Assembly (NCBI GenBank): GCA_019633425.1
Contig: WSUB01000305.1
Coordinates: 1-29,380 of the forward strand
Length of the DNA stretch: 29,380 nt
Reading direction: 5' to 3'
Origin: Tulasnella sp. 424
Lineage: Eukaryota; Basidiomycota; Agaricomycetes; Cantharellales; Tulasnellaceae
Below the pieces are notes generated by a model. That model was not told the DNA's origin. It saw only the letters and a program-made list of their open reading frames with translations, and did no database searches. Positions 9,086 through 19,438 of this stretch are shown in pieces. Numbering within the stretch: position 1 is the stretch's first letter; each line of letters opens with the position of its first letter. Position numbers and translations under genes: made by a program.

Positions 9086-11354
9086 CCAAAAGCGTAATGC
9101 TCAGCAGTCGACGAGTTCGACCAGCTCGACAACCTCCAGTTCGAGTTCGAGTTCGACGACCACGACCACGACCTTCACTACATCCTCCTCTTCCTCCACT
9201 TCAACCTCCGCTTCAACTTCCACCTCTTCCATAACCAGCACCAGCACCAGCTCCTCCCCGTCTTCATGGACTTCCGAGGCTGCTACATCGACCAAAGCTC
9301 GCCTCGGCGATCCCTCACCGGAGCGACCTACACAGACACTGGGCCATGACCTACGCGACCTGCCTAGCGTACTGCTTAACCAAAGGGTTCGCCTATGCAG
9401 GAGTAGAGTACGGAAGCTAATGCTACTGCGGGAACACGGTTAACGCGTCTGGAACGACTACGAGCAGTTCCGTCGTGCGACAGGGCGTGTGCGGGGGATT
9501 CGACCAAGGTGTGCGATGGGACGTGGACAATGACGTTGTTCGTGCATACTCCCGGATCGAGCAGCTCGGTTTCGGAGACGGGGACTTCAAGCTTGTCTTC
9601 GACTAGTTTGGCAGGAGTCGACTGGGTCGTCTCGCCTTCATCATCATCATCAAGTTCAAGTTCGAGCTCGTTATCCTCAACATCATCCGCCTCTTCCACT
9701 GTCTCCAGAACCTCGACCACCTCCGCAACCACCTCCCTCCCCGACAGCTGGTCCGCCTTGGGCTGCTACACCGACCAAAGCAGTCCATAACGTTCCCTCT
9801 GCGGTTCATCATCCACAAACACCGCCATGGCCTATGCAACGCGCCAAATGTACTGTCTCGGCAAAGGCTTCAGCTAGGGTATCGAGTACGGGAGCCAATG
9901 TTATTGCGGCAACGCGATCAACAGTCCTGAAAAGCTTACGGCGAGCTCGGGTTGCAATATGGCTTGTGCTGGGGATCCGGGCAACTTGTGCAGTGGGTCG
10001 TGGGCTATGGCGCTCGTTTATTATAGACCGGCGGGCGCATCTTCGTCCTCGACTGCATCAAGCACCACTTTGGTATCCACTGTCCCCGGTTCATCGGCGA
10101 CTCTTTCCGGGTCGTCCACAATCACATCCACCACCCCTTCCTCCAGCGTTACATCCTCGTCCCTCCCCCCGGGTTGGTCGTCCCTCGGCTGCTACACGGA
10201 CCAAAGTACCCCTCAACGTACGCTAACCGGAGCTACCACCACAGACGCCACAGCCATGACCTACGCTACATGTCAAGGTGAACTGCTTAAGCAAAGCGTT
10301 CTACTACGCGGGAGTGGAGTACAGAAGTCAATGTTACTGCGGGAACACGATCAATAGTCCTGGAATGACTACGATGAACTCGGGTTGTAATATAGCGTGT
10401 GCCGGGGATGCGACCAAGATGCGCGGTGGGACGTGGACGATGACGACGTTCGTGTATACTCCCGGCTCGAGCAGTTCGGTTTCGGGGACGGGGACCTCAA
10501 GCTTGTTTTCGACTACGTTGGCAGGTACGCGTCGTCTTCAACTAGCACGGGCACCGCTTCGCCAAGTACCGGAACAGGAACAGCATATTCCTCGATCAGC
10601 TCTGCATCCACATCCTGCTCATCCACAGCCAACGCATCCTCGTGTCCCACCACGACGCCCAGCGTCCCGGGTTAGGCAGAAAGTCGGATGCTTCCTCGGC
10701 TCGTACAACCGAGTCTTACCTGTCTCCGCCGGTCCCGCGGACACGACCTCTCGAACGACTACTCGTGTCTCGCGCAGTGCTTCGCTGGGTACGCTGACGC
10801 CGAATTGGAAACGGGGTCGGAATGTTGGTGTGGTGACGCGATCAGTATGTCCTCGGATTCGAGCACTCAATTGGTGGCGACGACGGGGTGCGGGATGGTA
10901 CCGGGGATGCTACGTCGACGTGCGGTGGAAGTTGGGCGTTGATGATTTATTATAACCAGGCGTTAGATTCGGGGAGCTGCAGTTACACCAGCAGCAGCAG
11001 CTCGTCGACGACGGTTTCCGGTACGCATGGTGTTCTTCTTCTTCTTACTCCGCACCCGACCAGTTCCGCTGACTTGTCCTGCCATATTCCAAACAGACGA
11101 ACGACTATCTGTGGATTGTGCTGTTCTCTACCCGGCCTGGAACGCTTCAAGTCCGACAAGGCACGACGAAAGGGAGCTTCCCAGTAACAGCCAGTATTAA
11201 CAAGCTCCAACTGGCTTCGGGCGAAACGAACAGCGGTGTCACTGCTGTCTTGACCCGCAACTTAGCCCAAGTCTTCTCGTACTTTGCGCCGATCACGTTC
11301 ACCCACTCGCCGTCCACGTACAACTCCAACGCTTTCGTGTTCAGTGGGCCATAG
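9086..11354 (+). pseudogene. WSC-array/GH71 relic copy 2, 5'-truncated, catalytic domain deleted
   Basis: It starts inside a Ser/Thr linker at the unit junction. Four WSC domains can be traced: about 9285-9530 (GCYIDQSSPRRSLTG), 9760-10015, 10175-10460 and 10690-10950. Damage in the WSC frames: TAA for CAA at 9418-9420 (GSQCYCG position) and a second TAA at 9787-9789. There is also TAG after KGFS near 9876, a one-base gain near 10276 (CAAG|GTGAAC), a one-base loss near 10530, TAG in the VPGY position near 10674, and shifts near 10765 and 10898. The last linker (about 10990-11035) joins directly to the intron and last exon of the GH71 protein (about 11097-11354), so the catalytic domain is missing exactly as in copy 1. 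The last exon itself is open (NDYLWIVLFS to the final FVFSGP). Confidence 0.82.
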
Positions 11355-12518
11355 ACAGTGTTGGGCCAATCCTTCTTGCCGACGAATCCACGTTCTTCAA
11401 GTTTACGATACGTTCAGCACTCCAAGTCCAAATCTTTTACCTTGCGTCCCACTATATTCCCTACTTTTCTGTTAGATTCCCACATTCGTGGTCCTCCTCA
11501 CGTTCAATTCCTTCGTCGCTGCCAGGACGTGTCTCGACTCGTTGATCTTCACCGCAACACCATTTTCCTTTGCTCTGTTGACTTATCTCATGCTCATTGC
11601 CAACATTCTTTGCCGTCCCTACCGTCTATATAACCTTATATCCCCTCATCTTTTCGGTCATTCTACTAGTTTTAGTGGTTGTAGAGAGCGTCCCTCTTTT
11701 CTCTCGTCGCCTTCTTTCTGTTGGGTTAGCAGAAGCAAAATGGATAACTTGGCTTAAAGATGTGGTATATCTGCTTCGAGAACATCAGTGACGACCCTTA
11801 GCTACTAAAGGATCCGTCGTGTGAGGCGGCAGACCTCGGCCTTTTCGGGGACATTTGCTGTTCATGGTAAGCTCCGACTGCATAAAAGTCAGCGTCTGTG
11901 CTATAGGGTATGTTCCCAGTTCGAGCTTTCAGTATGGTCAGGCCTAACGAAATGGGTGCCTGTAATAGGATAGTGAACGCCGGCTCTTCAATCGGATCCC
12001 GCCAGCTCCCGATCGGACTGACCGTAGCATCCCTTTAACACCCATTTCCATTGCACCTAGATCGTTAAAACCTAAAGGATCTATCGCTCATCGGATGTTC
12101 CTTGCCATGTGTCTACACTTTGTCAAGCTACAATATAGAGTTTTTTTTAACAAGAATGGCACCAGTATCGTATCGGGGATGCTGGTCTCTGTCCATCTTC
12201 GCTGCGGTCGTCGCAGAAGGTATAAGGGGGACCGGAGCTGACCGATCAGACTCTCTCTATAGGTTCTTCAGAACTCATTGTTTCATTATATCAAACGACT
12301 AGGACATATGTAGTGTTCACGACATGCAGTTCATGGAGGGCTGGTAGCAATGAGAAGATGGTGGAATACTTCTATCGAAGCGTGCAATAAAGGATGATGG
12401 AGACAGAGAGTGAGCCACTCAACCAACAGACCACACGGCAACGTAATTCGTCCATGGCGTGAGTGGCTTGGACTCCATCTCAAATCCAATATCGATTCTC
12501 GAATGCCCCGAAGATTAA
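11355..12518. other. Convergent intergenic tract, unit II
   Basis: This is the same content as 5192-6299. It has a TATATAA at 11627-11633, a pyrimidine-rich run to an ATG at 11740-11742 with a stop after five codons, and a palindrome with one changed base at 11783-11793. The 48-codon frame lies at 12156-12302. No larger gene is seen. Confidence 0.6.
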
Positions 12519-14900
12519 TCACGTAGATTCTTCTCGCGTGGATAGTCGACGGACTTCAGCAGCTTGATTCGAAGCGTAAGCAGCACTTGAAGGTCTTCCA
12601 ATTTGTTCGAAGATTTCTGCGGCTTCTGTATAAAGGCCAATCGCTTCACTGTAATTGCCCTGATCGCGGTGCACCTCACCAAGGCCCGACAAAGACAGAG
12701 CTCTCCAGTATATGCTACCGATGTCGGTGTAGATGCCTAGGGCCTTGGAGTAGAATGTGATGGCCTGGCTGTACTCCTTTCGACACCGATGCGCGTCAGC
12801 GAGACCCCTCAGAGCGTCGCCTCTCCCTGGGCTGTCGCCGATGTCGGTGCGGATTTGGAGGGCCTCGGTGTAGAATGCGATGGCCTGGTTGTACTCGTTT
12901 CGATCCCGATGCACCTCAGCGAGGCCCCAAAGAGCGTTGGCTCTCCCTTTCCTGTTCGCGAGGTCGGCGTAGATTTGGAGGGCCTCGGTGAAGAATGTGA
13001 TGGCCTGTGTGTACTCGTCTCGAAGCCGATGCACCTCAGCGAGGCCCCAAAGAGGGCCGGCTCTCCCTTGCCTGTCGCCGATGTCGGTGAGGATTTGGAG
13101 GGCTTCGGAGTAGAATGTCAGGGCCTGGCTGTAATCACCGCGGAACCGGTGCAGGTCTGCCAGCTCAAACAGCGCAGTGGCCTTTCCTTTGCTGTCGCCG
13201 ACCTCTTGGTAGATACCCAGAGCCTTGGTGAGGAAGTCCGACGCGTTCCCGTAGTCACCCTGTTCCAGGTACATAACCCCCAGTTGCATCAGAAGCGCTG
13301 GGGAGCGAGCTCTAGAAGCTGATGCATCTCCGGTGCTTATCGGGTTTGGCTGAATCATAGGCTTCATCAAACTTTTGTCAATTGCCTGTAATTGATCCCA
13401 TATCAGCACCACTCACCAGCCACTGGATTGACTTCCGGCAATCCTCAGCAGTCGGTCGCTTCCGGGGGTCCTCGCTCCAGCACGCAAGTGCGAGGGAACA
13501 CAGTGCCTTAATCAAGGCCATGCGAGCGTCGTTCGTGATGGAGGGAAGATTTCCCGTTACGACCCGTATTATGACGGCGTTGTCCACATCGACATCGTGA
13601 AACGGGATTGAGTTCGTCATCACCTATTCCGGAGCTTATGTTTGAGACTCGATCGCGATCGGAAGATTGGACCTCAACTTTACCTCATACACTACGCATC
13701 CCAATGCCCAGATATCGCTCGCAAGGGTGGCTTTCTTTTTGTGCAACAGCTCCGGAGCAGCCCAGCGAAGAGTGAAAAGATCACCCCTCAGTGTCAAGGT
13801 CATGGTATTGGTTGTACCGCAGAGCGCTGGTTCAAGCGACAGGGTTGGTTGCGGTTTGTTTTCAGCATGACTTGTCCCTTCGTCTAGATCCTCGGTTGTT
13901 TGACGGCGAGCGGATCCGAAGTCCGTAATTACTGCGCGGTACTCGGAGTTGACTAATATGTTTATCTGCAAAGTGAGAGTGAGGTTTGCCAGTGGTTCGA
14001 TATGATGCTCTCAGAACGTACAGATTTGAGGTCGCCGTGGCGGATGGGGGGTTGTTGGCTATGGAGGTATGCGACTCCCTCAGCCACGCAGGCGATCTAG
14101 AATGCAGAGTCTCAGAGGTAGGTTGAAGAAAAGCAGTTCGACCGTACCAGCCATATTCGTTCGGGGATCTCCCATTCTGCAGACGCGATAAAGTTCTTCA
14201 AGTTTCCGTTCTCCGCCCAGGGAAACACCAGCCAGACAACTTCCTTGGACAAGTCCTCGACGAATCCTTCTAGTTTAATGACGTATTCGTGAGAAAGCCC
14301 GACCAGGAATTCGGCTTCCCTGAGGGCTAACTAAACCGAAAGACCTTAGCGCTGAAACCACTCCGGAATTGGTCGTAGTCTTCTTACGCCTAGTACCCGC
14401 GCTGAGTCATCTGATATGTTCATTTTCTTCACTGCTACATCCTGTGGGGTTTGGGTTGATGAGCCGGTCGTCGTCACTGTGAACGGCCTGGAAGGCAGAG
14501 TAGCACCGACCTTCCGTTGCCGAGACGCTTCTCCAGTTGGACCGGGTGAGTTGAGACCCTCCTTTTCGGTCAGATTTGATTGGCTCGCTCTGTCTGGACC
14601 ACTGGGGGAAGAGACCAAAAGGGCCCGTGAAACTGTTGCAAAACCTCCATGGAACTCGGGTGCGCCGTTGACGAATTCGATAGAGGAGAGATCAAGTCGC
14701 CGATCCGCAAGCTTGCTGAGTTTAGCCCTCTATGAGGAAAAGTAGGTTTGGTGAGCCGTTGAAACTGTCCGTGACGCTGGGGAAGGGCGTACCAGCTTAG
14801 CGCTCGGCGGGAATGTACCGGGGGAGGTATCGTGGTCCGAATCGGACGGTGAGCCAGGCAACGCGGAAGATCCGGCATCGTGATTGTCGTCTTTTGGCAT
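12519..14900 (-). CDS. Kinase-TPR B: protein kinase fused to six TPR repeats (656 aa)
   Basis: Join, in coding order: 14793-14900, 14511-14729, 14388-14441, 14148-14330, 14022-14096, 13684-13965, 13417-13623, 12519-13361. Exon lengths are identical to copy A. Kinase motifs: HGGFATV, VAVKKM, REAEFL, HGDLKS/INILV, DFGSAR, AAPELL, ASDIWALGCVVYE and RKRPTAEDC. Differences from A and C include LSHEYVIKLEGF in place of ENVIGLEGF and IACVAEGVAYLHS before the catalytic loop. The second intron (14442-14510) is 69 nt, has no in-frame stop, and could be read through, adding 23 residues between the glycine loop and the VAVKK lysine. In A and C it is 68 nt and must be removed. Six TPRs follow. No damage is seen. 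The neighbour is the WSC/GH71 relic copy 2, convergent. Confidence 0.87.
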
Positions 14901-15437
14901 GGGATGTTTCAAGCGAGGAAGATACTAGATGTCGATAAGAGTCGCCGTTCTCGGTTGGGCCTCGTCGAGAGTTGGAGTGAGGGGGGAAGCTGATAGAGTG
15001 TTTACGGGGGAGTGGGTTGAGGATCGCGCGCGGGAGGGGAATAAAAGGACGGAGGAGTCTTCTCCACCCGGGACAGATTGCTTCTCTACCTGCCCCTCTT
15101 TGCAAGGCTAAGAATATTGGGCGCGTCAAATTGGTGCTGCACCTGGAAGTCTTCAGACTCTGTACCAAGTCCTTGCGATGAAGTTGAGGTGTTGTCGCGC
15201 CAGAAGATAAGGGAAGGTGCAGTGCGCAACCACACACAATCCAAATCGACTATGCCGTAACGTGAATGCTATTAACGGACTGCGCTAGATCCCTCTGTCC
15301 TGGCTCTGTTCGTTAAGCTCTCCAAGAGGGCCCAGTAACCCCGACCTAGCTACAATTGCAGCATTTCCATCTGTCCCCCCTCGAGGGCCACATCACTCAC
15401 ATCCCATTCAACACACATATCTGATCGATCGAGCGTT
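14901..15437. other. Upstream region of kinase-TPR B
   Basis: Non-coding and aligning with 28314-28822, with a shared GGATCGCGCGCGGGAGGGG stretch that copy A lacks. Similarity to unit III ends near GAGCGTT at about 15437, the outer border of the duplicated unit. Confidence 0.55.
15116..15120 (-). promoter_or_regulatory. CCAAT box upstream of kinase-TPR B
   Basis: CCAATATT on the minus strand, about 216 bases upstream of the kinase B start, in the same position as in copy C. Confidence 0.3.
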
Positions 15438-16746
15438 AAATCGGTTACTAGGTCTTGTCGGAAGAGGTGGATGGCATGCATAAAGATTTCCTGGACGAGG
15501 CGATGTGTGGTTGAGAGAGACGTCGAGAAGGCCTATGTACCAGCTAGTGGCAAGAGCAGCAAGGGCGAGGCGGGAGACAAGGCTTGCTCGGTCGCACAAC
15601 CACGATTTTAGGTTTCGGCCTACGTTTCATTTTGGTAGTGATGCTCTCGTCCCGTATATCTCTATTGGGTTCATGTCCGTTGTCAGTCGTCATAATTAGA
15701 TTGGGATTCCGGCAGCAGCAAGCACAGACCGGTTTTCCCACGTGGAGCACCGGCCTACCTAGGTAAGGAGAGAGGGATAGAGAATGGCTCTTCAAATGGT
15801 TTCTGTAACTTGGGAGGCTGCAGATGTCCGGTTTGCGAGACGGCATTGAGCCCCGAGCGGTTCGTGTCCACGTGATGAAGAGGACATAACGGCGTGTATT
15901 TTCCGATTAGCCGGGCGGTCTCAGATTCATCTTTGCTCGTTTAGTCTTCATTTCCAACAGACACTGAATCGTGATCTTGTTTCGTCCTTGGAACTACGAT
16001 CACACTGACAAGCCGAACCTGTTCCAGACGTTAGCTACCAGCTCCGGGTTGCAAGTCTTCCTTCTCGAGATCCCATCTACCGTGACAGGACCTCATGCAA
16101 ATCGGGGAGGGGATCTACCAAGTTGCTTGTGACTTGTTAGCCTCACGGATCTCCGCATTACCAATGCCGCCTGATAGATTGTGTTCCCAAGTGGCAAACC
16201 TTGGTCTTTGTCTCGTAACGAACGGTAATGACATGATTCGGTAGCCTGCATGCGAGTCGCACGTCGCTTCATTTGCTTCCAATTCCACTGTCAAAAACGA
16301 TTGATGCCACTTGAAGAACACCACGATCAAGTCCGAGACATTGGTTTATTCAGTTTCTAGGACAACGCCGGCAAATCGTCCGACGTGCCACCGTTGTCAC
16401 GAGCAGCGGATACAAAAATAAATAAGAAGAAGACAGGTCCAGGCATGAGCAAGAAGAGAAGAGATAACGAGGAAGTGTTAGAAAATGCGTGAGTGAGAAT
16501 AATCAATATAGTAAGACAGGTCCAGGTATTAGCAAGCAGAGCAGAAATCATAAGCGTCCGGATGTGTGAGTGCCACAATGTACAGTATACGAATATTGAA
16601 CTCCGACGTGTTCGAGAATGCGTGAGTGGGTTGAATAATAATGTGACCTGGCGGTGCAATGATGCAAGGGTACATGTCCAGGGACATGAAGAATTCAACG
16701 GCGGTTTACGAGCGGCACGCGCTAGCTGAGGAAAGAAGGTATTCAG
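15438..16746. other. Single-copy spacer, no gene recognised
   Basis: About 1.3 kb between unit II and the 3' end of gene P. Open frames on both strands are short, lack recognisable motifs and have no plausible splice partners. It may hold the 3' flank of gene P at its right end and an imperfect direct repeat at 16432-16630. No tRNA or rRNA was seen. Confidence 0.5.
16432..16630. repeat. Imperfect direct repeats downstream of gene P
   Basis: GACAGGTCCAGG followed by an AGCAAG-AGAG stretch occurs at 16432 and again at 16515. A second pair, GTGTT-GA-AATGCGTGAGTG, occurs near 16476 and 16609. The spacings differ (83 and 133 bases), so these are interleaved, decayed repeats and not a clean tandem array. 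Confidence 0.4.
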
Positions 16747-19035
16747 TTATCGCCAAATCATCCTAGGCCCATGAGCTTCGACATACCTCGCCGTGAACGT
16801 GGAAGTGACTTGCTCCTCGTCGCCCTGGTTTGTCGCCACCCCTCGAACGCGTCCGAATGCCCCCTCCTCGCTGTCGCCACTCGTACTGGACGATCGTCTC
16901 CTTGTCAAAGACACGAATGATTTCACGCTGGGTCCCGTTGCGAGTCTCGGCTTATCGTCCGAGTCGTCCTGAGGTGGAAGCTCGTTGGCCCACTCCTCCC
17001 CTTCGTGGACACATACTGCGATGGTTGGGTGGCAATGGGGGCAAATCGGCAGGTCGGCAGAGGCCGATTTAGGGCCATTGCATCCATCGTCGGTTTTGAG
17101 TGACGTTGCCTTCGAGGCGGAGAGGGGGCGTGCGGTTGGGAGACAATCCGACTTGGAGAGCATAGAAGAACCCTTCGTACTCGTATCCTTCTTCGCATCC
17201 ACGGTGAGGCTGGGTATTCCAACTGGAGTAGACTTTGCGTGAATAGCGTCTTGTACGGGGGGCACTGATAAGTTCGTTGGCGAGCTCTTTTGGACGTTTT
17301 GACGCATAGCTCTTCGGACGTCGAGAGCTTCGGCCGGTGCACGGTGTCGACCGTTATACGAGGCTTGTGGTCCTGCGTCGCCGCCGGGCTGTATGAAGGA
17401 TACTTTCCTTCGTGAAATGGCGACTTTGCGCTCCAATCGCATTGGCAGTGGGTGGCCCGGGGGTGGATCGCGTTCACTCCTGCCATGTCGGTCGTTAATC
17501 TTGGGGTCGGGAGTGCGGTGACCCCTCGAGTTCAGAGGATGGTCGGAAGATTCAGCAAGGTCGTTTGTCGAGGGAGAACCGCACTAAAAAGGATGGAGAT
17601 GGTCGATAGAACAATTAGTAAACAGAGTATCCGATCTTGAGTGAGGCGTACCTGGCTCGATCTGAATCCCGTTGGTGGCGGAGGCGGAGGGATGCGCTGA
17701 ACGTTTAATGAGTGAGGGATCGCACTTGTGCTTGCTAGAAAACCACACACCGATGAACTCGCCGAGCCTCGTGAAAACGATGGGAGCACCCAAGCCTTGG
17801 TTGTTTTAGTTTCGTTCTAATATTCCGTGGTAAGCCGACAACTCATTCCTAACGGGAATGTTCTGGAGCGCTCACCTTGCTCGACTTCTTCGCTTTTCCA
17901 GAGATTTGCCGGTCGCAGTTCACTTTATTGCTGCGGCGGAACTTGAAGTTTTTGAAGAAACTAGGTGGTTCCTCCTCCTCGGTGGTGTAGTTCGTAGTGG
18001 ATGACCATCTACTTTTCAACGCCACGAATGACCCGACGCTGGGGCCCGATTGAAGTCTAGGTGTATTGCCATCCTGAGGTGGAGGCTCGTTGGCTTCCTG
18101 CTCCGGAATACCGCCAGTGGAGATCCCCCCTTCGTTGATAGATGATGCGACGACTGGGAAGGAACTCGGGTCAATCGGCGGGTGTGTAAAAAATGGTTGA
18201 GGGGGATTGGGCGACCCGCCGATCGTGAGTGGCATCGGGTTCAGGGAGGAAAGGGAGCTTGAGGGTGCGGAGACGACAACGCTTTGGTGCATCGTCCCTT
18301 GATGGTCGATCATGGCTTTCCCGGGTGCACGGGCTGAGTTGTTATATGTCATCTGGGGCTCGACATTCCGGAACGGTCGAGTGGAAGATGAAATCTGTCG
18401 GGATGCATTGGTGTTGCTTTCCGGTGGCGTTTGTTGCCCGGGAGGAGGATGGCGTGGGCTCGCTGGCTGTCGATCGTTGAGCTTGGAGCCAGGAATGCGG
18501 TCATCTACCAAATGCGCGACGAAGGTGGAAGAATCTGCCACCTCACTCAGCAAGGAGAAAGCCTGCTCAGAGCGGTAGAGAAGACAGGCCAAGAGTACAG
18601 TCAGTAAAATACAAATGTATATCCCCTTTCATACGAGACGTACCGAGTTCGGTCCTAACGCTTTTGGTGGCCGGGGTGGAGGGGTGCGCTAAACATTTTG
18701 TAAGTAAGGAACAACTACCCATCTATTAGTGAGCAAACTCACCGCTTGGCCGATCGGGGCTGGCAAAACCAATGAGAGCACTCTAATCTCCGGTCTATTG
18801 TGCGGTTTCTAACACTCAGTGGTAAGCTGGCAGTTCAGTCCGAATAGAAATGTCTGGCAGCACTCACCGGTGTTGACTTCTTCGGTTTTCCAGAGGGTTT
18901 CAGATCGGCCTTCTCTCTATTCTTGCGGAGGAACTTGAATCCTTTGAATAGGCTGGCAACCGTCGAAATGGGTGCGGCTGGCGGATTGCCCTCTTCTCGA
19001 CGAGAGGATCGCGTCCAAGAAGGGAAATGAATCAT
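16747..19035 (-). CDS. Gene P copy 3, complete: unrecognised, internally duplicated, probably disordered (637 aa)
   Basis: No known family recognised. Join, in coding order: 18868-19035 (56 codons), 18743-18808 (22), 18644-18688 (15), 17876-18562 (229), 17751-17816 (22), 17652-17696 (15), 16747-17583 (278 plus stop). All junctions are phase 0, with donors GTGAGT/GTACGT/GTGAGC/GTGTGT and AG acceptors. Start MIHFPSW at 19035. The 22- and 15-codon exons and one large exon occur twice, so the gene contains a duplicated exon set. Shared motifs are RTPPPRPP/RIPPPPPP and, in the large exons, LNDRQ/INDRH, RLQSGPSVGSFVAL/RLATGPSVKSFVSL and PPQD. FKGFKFLRKNR...SGKPKKS (exon 1) recurs as FKNFKFRRSNK...SGKAKKS at the end of exon 4. 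Pro/Ser-rich, with no membrane segment or signal peptide. CPHCHPTIAVCVH in the last exon is a possible small metal-binding cluster (weak). The short introns, if retained, would change the product. Confidence 0.65.
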
Positions 19036-19438
19036 GTCTAGAAGGTGAATTTGCTTGGTGAAGCGAAGTTCGGTCGAGAGGACAGTTGCTGGTGAGCGAT
19101 GAGGGCGAGGGAACAGGGGCTGGTAGTCTAAACAGGCTAAACAGGAAGGGAGGCCGTGTGGGGTGACGCGTTTTTATAGTCACACGCTTGAGCCGCCACA
19201 GGCACGGCAGTAAACAAAGGTTCGACGAGGACCATTAGAACGGAAATATTGATACGCGATACGTATAGCCAGAATAATTTGAAGAGATAGAGAGTAGTAT
19301 CTATTTTCGGCGAGCCTGGCGTGTCCTGGGGACGTCGGCACCGGGGCTGGGACTGGGATACTTGAGGTACGAGGTTGCTCTCCAGCCGGATCCTTCGCTC
19401 CTTCCCGTGTTTAGCCAGATTTCATCTTGGGACGCAGT
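19036..19438. other. Upstream region of gene P copy 3
   Basis: This stretch holds the TATA box and the presumed leader of gene P, and the 3' flank of relic Q at its right end. It aligns with 653-1060 of unit I. No separate gene is seen. Confidence 0.5.
19171..19178 (-). promoter_or_regulatory. TATA box of gene P copy 3
   Basis: TATAAAAA on the minus strand, 136 bases upstream of the gene P start at 19035, with flanks identical to those at 787-794. Confidence 0.55.

Larger units (their letters stand above)
9086..15437. repeat. Duplicated unit II (WSC/GH71 relic plus kinase-TPR B)
   Basis: This second copy has only the right-hand half of the unit: the WSC/GH71 relic, the shared intergenic tract and kinase-TPR B. 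The left end begins inside coding sequence, in a serine-rich linker with no start codon or upstream region. The right end follows unit III until about 15437 (matching about 28822) and then diverges. The P, Q and BTB modules are absent between units I and II. Confidence 0.85.

Noticed and set aside
12789..13322. 177-codon open frame on the plus strand across kinase-TPR B, and similar ones over the TPR exons of A and C
   Set aside because: It is antisense to the TPR repeats; its repeated peptide pattern simply mirrors the 120-nt repeat period of the real gene.
15544..15846. 100-codon minus-strand frame with a cysteine cluster
   Set aside because: Composition looks random, there is no copy in the other units and no support for a start or introns.
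16357..16698. 113-codon minus-strand frame downstream of gene P, hydrophobic in places
   Set aside because: No splice partners, no homologous copy and no motif; it overlaps the imperfect direct repeats.
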